From contig PMYJ01000159.1 of the NCBI GenBank assembly GCA_003170875.1, forward strand, positions 1 through 9,214: DNA of 9,214 bases, in the 5' to 3' direction. Source of the stretch: Candidatus Dormiibacterota bacterium. Lineage in GTDB: Bacteria; Chloroflexota; Dormibacteria; Aeolococcales; Aeolococcaceae. The notes beneath the pieces were generated by a model. It was given only the letters and a program-made list of their open reading frames with translations. It did no database searches and was not told the DNA's origin. Position numbers and translations under genes: made by a program. Positions 6,977-9,214 of this stretch are shown one piece after another. Position 1 is the first letter of the stretch. The number at the start of each line of letters is the position of its first letter.

Positions 6977-7073
6977 GGGACGCAGACTCTGGCACGGGGA
7001 CCACTCCTCCCGTCCGATCTCCCGGATGCTCCACCGGCGACGAGGACCTCCGACGCCCCGCGGGAATTGCTGC

Positions 7074-7079
7074 TACGGT
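7074..7079 (+). promoter_or_regulatory. Putative -10 box TACGGT for the YtxH-like gene
   Basis: TACGGT fits TANNNT and predicts a start near 7086 with a leader of about 42 nt. The leader carries GGGAGG (7115-7120), 7 nt before the ATG at 7128. No -35 element is convincing. Confidence 0.3.
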
Positions 7080-7127
7080 GAGAGCGCGGGCACGAGCAGC
7101 GGCAGCGGCAGGTCGGGAGGCGGAGAG

Positions 7128-7403
7128 ATGGGCTACATCAGAGGCTTTGTCCATGGAGCGGTCGCGGGCACGCTGATCGGCCTCTGGGTCGCACCGCAGT
7201 CAGGCGAGCGCACCCGGGCCCAGCTGCGCGCCTTCGCCAAGGCGGCGCGCGACGGGGTCGACACCGCACAGAGGACGGCGAAGCACGTCGCCCCCGTGGT
7301 GGGAGGAGCGGCATCGCTAGCCCGCGAGCAGCTCGAGCGCCGACGCCACCACGAGGAGCCCGAGGCGACCTTCCGGACCCCCACCGAGAACGGCCACCGG
7401 TAG
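7128..7403 (+). CDS. YtxH-like small membrane-anchored protein
   Basis: This 91-residue protein has the YtxH pattern. A glycine-rich hydrophobic segment (GFVHGAVAGTLIGLWVAP, about residues 6-23) is followed by the signature AP-x-SG-x-x-TR and a basic amphipathic helix (about 28-75). A polar, His/Glu-rich tail ends the protein. YtxH-family proteins are small, often stress-induced, inner-membrane-associated proteins with no known enzymatic activity. The ATG at 7128 is chosen because GGGAGG lies 7 nt upstream and because the hydrophobic segment starts at once. The frame is open upstream but without conserved content. It is a single gene, divergent from the DUF6941-like gene. The frame after its TAG stop stays open to 7655, which looks accidental. 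Confidence 0.8.
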   Translation: MGYIRGFVHGAVAGTLIGLWVAPQSGERTRAQLRAFAKAARDGVDTAQRTAKHVAPVVGGAASLAREQLERRRHHEEPEATFRTPTENGHR

Positions 7404-7460
7404 CGGATCGGGAGCCGCCCGATTCTGGGCTGCGGCGGAGCTGAGCCGCGGCCCGATCCG
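7404..7460 (+). terminator. Large inverted repeat directly after the YtxH-like gene
   Basis: CGGATCGGG (7404-7412) and CCCGATCCG (7452-7460) are perfect 9-bp inverted arms beginning at the first base after the stop codon. Inside, GCGGC (7432-7436) and GCCGC (7445-7449) form a second stem, and GCCGC at 7414-7418 could compete for pairing. A branched RNA fold is expected. No T-run follows, so this is either a non-canonical terminator or a 3' stability structure. Confidence 0.4.
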
Positions 7461-7513
7461 GGGGCGACAGGCATCCGAGAGCGATCGGCGAGGGGAGCGC
7501 GGCGGCACGTGGC

Positions 7514-7569
7514 TGTTTCAAATTCTTTTCGTGACGAAATATTCGTGACGAAGGATTCTTTGAGAAACA
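7514..7569. repeat. AT-rich nested palindrome with paired TTCGTGACGAA units
   Basis: This 56-bp block is about one third GC in an otherwise GC-rich window. It contains two copies of TTCGTGACGAA (7528-7538, 7542-7552), each a 5-bp-arm palindrome around a central G and spaced 14 bp apart. Together they form a 25-bp imperfect palindrome centred at 7540. ATTCTTT occurs as a direct repeat on both sides (7522-7528, 7555-7561). The outer ends are TGTTTC (7514-7519) and GAAACA (7564-7569), inverted. It could be a dimeric regulator's operator, a terminator stem followed by a short T-rich stretch, a recombination or replication-type site, or a miniature mobile-element remnant. No regulator gene is adjacent. 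Confidence 0.6.
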
Positions 7570-7597
7570 TAGATGGGGCGGCGCCGGGCGAGGAAAG

Positions 7598-7666
7598 GGC
7601 GATCAGCCGTGAAGGCGGGGGCGATCAACCCGTGAAGGCGGCGGCGATCAGCCCGTGAAGGGCGCC
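7598..7666. repeat. Three tandem 22-24-bp repeats
   Basis: Units start at 7598, 7620 and 7643, each close to GGCGATCAGCCCGTGAAGG followed by a GC-rich end. The first unit lacks one C in the CCC run, the second has AAC for AGC, and the third has an extra G near its end. The period is 22-23 bp, about two helical turns, and is not a multiple of three throughout. That argues against a coding origin. The repeats lie between the AT-rich palindrome and the 3' end of the DUF4383-like gene. Confidence 0.75.
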
Positions 7667-7669
7667 ACC

Positions 7670-7698
7670 AGCCGGGTGAGGGTCCGGGCGCCCCGGCT
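7670..7698 (-). terminator. Probable terminator hairpin of the DUF4383-like gene
   Basis: AGCCGGG (7670-7676) and CCCGGCT (7692-7698) are perfect 7-bp inverted arms with a 15-nt loop. Read on the minus strand, the stem begins within the stop codon. An alternative CCGGG/CCCGG stem (7684-7696) overlaps it. The minus strand downstream has no T-run, so it is a GC-only hairpin of the kind common in high-GC genomes. Confidence 0.4.
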
Positions 7699-8135
7699 CA
7701 GGAAGGCTCCGGCCGGATGATGCTGGTGGGTCCCTCGTCCTCGACCGTGCCCAGCGCGGCGAGGATGGCGAGGGCGCCGACCACGAGGTCAAAGATGTTG
7801 ATCGCGACGGTGAAGTGCAGGTCGAGGATCGACCGGCTGCCCCGGGTGGTGTCGACGAAGAGGAATCCGACCACCGCCAGCACCAGCAGGACCACGCCGG
7901 CGGCGCCGGTGACGATCCGCCCAATCCGGCGGTTCGCCAGAAAGCCGACGTAGGCGAAGGCGGCCAGCAGGACCAGGTCGAGGACGTCCCGGACGTAGGT
8001 CAGGTGGAGCTGCATCCCGTCGACGTTGCCGACCGCCTGGCCGTGGGCGACCTGGACGGCATTGGCCACGAAGAACCCGCCGATGGTGACGATCAGGAAG
8101 ACCACCGTGCAGATCTGAGCGTAGAAGCGAGCCAT
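7698..8135 (-). CDS. DUF4383-like four-helix membrane protein
   Basis: The 145-residue product has four hydrophobic helices (about 6-26, 50-68, 73-94, 108-129) with short loops and a charged C-terminal tail (VEDEGPTSIIRPEPS). The layout recalls DUF4383-type membrane proteins of Actinobacteria and relatives. In particular, LTYVRDVLDLVL opens helix 2 and LDLHFTVAINIFDLVVGALAILAAL forms the last helix with its Asn-x-x-x-Asp-type pattern. Function of that family is unknown. The ATG at 8135 follows a TATCAT box by 10 nt, so the leader is only a few nucleotides. The PP2C gene ends 114 nt upstream on the same strand, and co-transcription is possible but not required. Family assignment is from pattern memory. 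Confidence 0.72.
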   Translation of the reverse strand: MARFYAQICTVVFLIVTIGGFFVANAVQVAHGQAVGNVDGMQLHLTYVRDVLDLVLLAAFAYVGFLANRRIGRIVTGAAGVVLLVLAVVGFLFVDTTRGSRSILDLHFTVAINIFDLVVGALAILAALGTVEDEGPTSIIRPEPS

Positions 8136-8145
8136 GAGCGGGCGA

Positions 8146-8151
8146 ATGATA
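8146..8151 (-). promoter_or_regulatory. Putative -10 box TATCAT for the DUF4383-like gene
   Basis: On the minus strand TATCAT (one base off TATAAT) ends 10 nt before the ATG at 8135. The transcript would have a leader of about 3-4 nt, and there is no Shine-Dalgarno. Confidence 0.45.
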
Positions 8152-8230
8152 CCGAGAGGCCGGGTGCGGTCGCCGCGTGGTGCTGGATGGAGCCGCGGCG
8201 CGAGCCCGGAGAAGCGTGTCGGACCGCGAT

Positions 8231-8248
8231 GGACGACCCCGGCCGTCC
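8231..8248 (-). terminator. Possible short hairpin after the phosphatase gene
   Basis: GGACG (8231-8235) and CGTCC (8244-8248) are perfect 5-bp arms around an 8-nt loop, one base after the phosphatase stop on the minus strand. No T-tract follows and the stem is short, so it is a weak candidate. Confidence 0.2.
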
Positions 8249-8249
8249 C

Positions 8250-9014
8250 TCAGGAGAGGTCGACGCGGGCCACCACGGCGGTGACGTTATCCGTGGCCCC
8301 GGCGGCCAGTGCGGCGGCGACCAGCCGGCGCGAGCCCTCCGCCGGGGCCACGTCGCCACCGGTCAGGCCGGCGATCTGGCCGTCGGTGAGGGGCTCCCAG
8401 AGCCCGTCGGTACAGAGCACGACCACGTCCCCGGAGATCAGCGCCAGCTCGGCCACGTCGGGCTCCACCGGGTCGCCGAGCAGCGCCCGGGTGACGTAGT
8501 TGCGGCGGGGGTCGTGGCGCGCCGTCTCCGGGTCGAGGGTCCCGGCGCGCACCCGCTCGCCGGTGAGGCTGTGGTCCGAGGTGAGCTGGGTCGCCTCGCC
8601 GTCCCGGACCAGGTAGGCCCGGCTGTCGCCGGCGTGGGCCAGGGTCAGCCGCCCCCCCTCGATCACGGCGGCCACCATGGTGGTGCCCGGGTTGCCCCCC
8701 AGCGTGAGGCGCACCCCGGCGACGGCGGCGTTGGCCACGGCGACGGCCTCGAGCAGCCGCTCGTCACCGCCGCCCTGCGCCCCGAGCCGATCGGCAGCGC
8801 CGGCGACCGCCGCCTCGGCGGCCTCTCGGCCCCCGCTGTGGCCGCCCATGCCGTCCGCCAGGATCAGGCCGAGGCCGGCACCCGCGAGGGGCACGAGCCG
8901 GAAGGCGTCCTGGTTCTCGTGCCGCACCGGGCCGCGGTCGGTGGCACCGGCCCCGATCAGGCGCCAGGCACCGGCCTGGACGGCGGCCTCCGCCGCGCTA
9001 TCCGCGGCCGTCAC
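8250..9014 (-). CDS. PP2C-family (PPM) protein serine/threonine phosphatase
   Basis: This 254-residue single-domain enzyme removes phosphate from Ser/Thr residues, usually opposing Hanks-type kinases, in the cytoplasm. The metal-binding and structural motifs are intact: ATDRGPVRHENQDAF (24-38, with Arg31 and Asp36), LADGMGGHSGG (52-62, Asp54), GTTMVAAVI (110-118), HAGDSRAYLVRDG (127-139, Asp130), SDHSL (146-150), VTRALLGD (174-181), LCTDGLWE (200-207, Asp203) and GATDNVTAVVARV (239-251, Asp242). Length matches compact bacterial PstP/PrpC-type catalytic domains. There is no transmembrane segment, unlike actinobacterial PstP. The GTG at 9014 is the first in-frame start after a TGA upstream, and it overlaps the stop of a possible 13-codon ORF. 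No kinase or FHA gene is seen in the window, though the partial divergent gene is unidentified. Confidence 0.93.
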   Translation of the reverse strand: MTAADSAAEAAVQAGAWRLIGAGATDRGPVRHENQDAFRLVPLAGAGLGLILADGMGGHSGGREAAEAAVAGAADRLGAQGGGDERLLEAVAVANAAVAGVRLTLGGNPGTTMVAAVIEGGRLTLAHAGDSRAYLVRDGEATQLTSDHSLTGERVRAGTLDPETARHDPRRNYVTRALLGDPVEPDVAELALISGDVVVLCTDGLWEPLTDGQIAGLTGGDVAPAEGSRRLVAAALAAGATDNVTAVVARVDLS

Positions 9015-9052
9015 GGCGCGACTGGCGCATTGACGTCTGCCGGTTGTGTCAC
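9011..9052 (-). CDS. Possible 13-codon leader ORF coupled to the phosphatase
   Basis: A GTG at 9052 opens a frame encoding VTQPADVNAPVAP and then a TGA at 9013-9011. The TGA overlaps the phosphatase GTG start (GTGA). A CACAAT box sits 6 nt before this GTG, the leaderless spacing used elsewhere in the window, so a transcript would begin at this codon. It could act as a leader peptide whose translation delivers ribosomes to the phosphatase. It may also be chance: the ORF is very short. Confidence 0.3.
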   Translation of the reverse strand: MTQPADVNAPVAP

Positions 9053-9058
9053 GACCTC

Positions 9059-9107
9059 ATTGTGCCGTGAAACCTCCGGGCCACATGCGTTCGGGGTGAG
9101 GCACAAT
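9059..9107. promoter_or_regulatory. Symmetric divergent promoter region with inverted ATTGTGCC/GGCACAAT
   Basis: ATTGTGCC (9059-9066) and GGCACAAT (9100-9107) form a perfect 8-bp inverted repeat 41 bp apart. Each half reads CACAAT toward its own gene. Leftward it is 6 nt before GTG 9052, and rightward 7 nt before GTG 9115. Both match an nANNNT -10 at leaderless spacing. The repeat may be paired -10 boxes, two operator half-sites, or both. No -35 hexamers are evident in the shared spacer. Confidence 0.4.
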
Positions 9108-9114
9108 TGCTCAG

Positions 9115-9214
9115 GTGCCAGCTGAACGCGCGAGAGCTCACAGCCCGGTGACCACGAGATCCGGAGTGGCGAGTGCCAATGGGGGCGACCGGGACCAGCC
9201 CACCTTGGATGTCG
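9115..9214 (+). CDS. Partial ORF at the right edge, product unknown
   Basis: From GTG 9115 a frame stays open for 33 codons to the window end, beginning VPAERARAHSPVTTRSG. The stretch is polar and Ala/Arg/Ser-rich like a disordered N-terminus, and no domain can be recognised. Support comes from the CACAAT box 7 nt upstream and divergence from the phosphatase. An alternative ATG at 9178 in another frame is also open, so the frame is not settled. Confidence 0.4.
   Translation, partial: MPAERARAHSPVTTRSGVASANGGDRDQPTLDV

Noticed and set aside
7133..7570. Minus-strand ORF beginning in the AT-rich palindrome (MFLKESFVTNISS...)
   Set aside because: The start looks protein-like only because of the local AT richness. 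Most of the frame lies opposite the YtxH-like gene and is Arg/Ser/Pro-rich.
7404..7658. Frame open after the YtxH-like TAG stop, including a possible 49-codon GTG ORF at 7509
   Set aside because: It runs through inverted and tandem repeats whose period is not a multiple of three, and it lacks a Shine-Dalgarno or a protein-like composition. Stop-codon readthrough has no other support.
7598..7666. CRISPR array
   Set aside because: The units are directly adjacent with no unique spacers, there are only three copies, and no cas gene is present.
7815..9125. 436-codon plus-strand open frame across the DUF4383-like and phosphatase genes
   Set aside because: Both minus-strand genes are recognisable, the phosphatase with all its motifs. 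The plus frame is a Gly/His/Asp/Arg-rich shadow.

Overview
The window is GC-rich bacterial DNA with nine complete or near-complete protein genes, a partial gene at the right edge and one unusual intergenic repeat region. No rRNA, tRNA, CRISPR array or transposase was seen. The high GC content, GTG starts, frequent leaderless-type starts (a TANNNT box 6-10 nt before the start codon, no Shine-Dalgarno) and the gene families suggest a high-GC soil-type lineage such as Actinomycetota, Chloroflexota or Dormibacterota. This placement is inference. The absence of an RND or HlyD partner beside the MacB-like transporter is compatible with a single-membrane cell.

Left part (1-4383). A membrane-anchored, proline-rich exported protein (71-1378, +) converges on a four-gene minus-strand operon. 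In transcription order the operon holds a degenerate response-regulator-receiver-like protein (4369-4007), an M20 family amidohydrolase (4010-2823), a hotdog acyl-CoA thioesterase (2826-2266) and a coproheme decarboxylase/chlorite-dismutase-family protein (2250-1402). The first three genes are joined by ATGA overlaps. The last has its own close-set -10 box in the 15-nt gap. Apart from translational coupling, no single pathway links the four.

Middle (4384-6547). A plus-strand pair encodes a FtsX/MacB-type permease and its cognate ABC ATPase, 11 nt apart, behind a promoter with a true leader and Shine-Dalgarno sites. It ends convergently against a small DUF6941-like protein (6976-6548, -).

Right part (6977-9214). 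A YtxH-like membrane-anchored small protein (7128-7403, +) converges on a DUF4383-like four-helix membrane protein (8135-7698, -). The 294-nt gap between them has no convincing gene. It holds a large inverted repeat, a 56-bp AT-rich (about one third GC) nested palindrome with two TTCGTGACGAA units, three tandem 22-24-bp repeats and a probable terminator hairpin. A PP2C-type Ser/Thr phosphatase (9014-8250, -) follows. It is divergent from a partial gene running off the right end. Between them lies a symmetric pair of CACAAT boxes inside an 8-bp inverted repeat. The leftward box sits 6 nt before a possible 13-codon leader ORF whose stop overlaps the phosphatase GTG start.

No complete novel defence or mobile system is evident. 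The most interesting signals are the 7404-7697 repeat region, the symmetric divergent promoter with its mini-ORF, and the receiver-like protein heading a metabolic operon.
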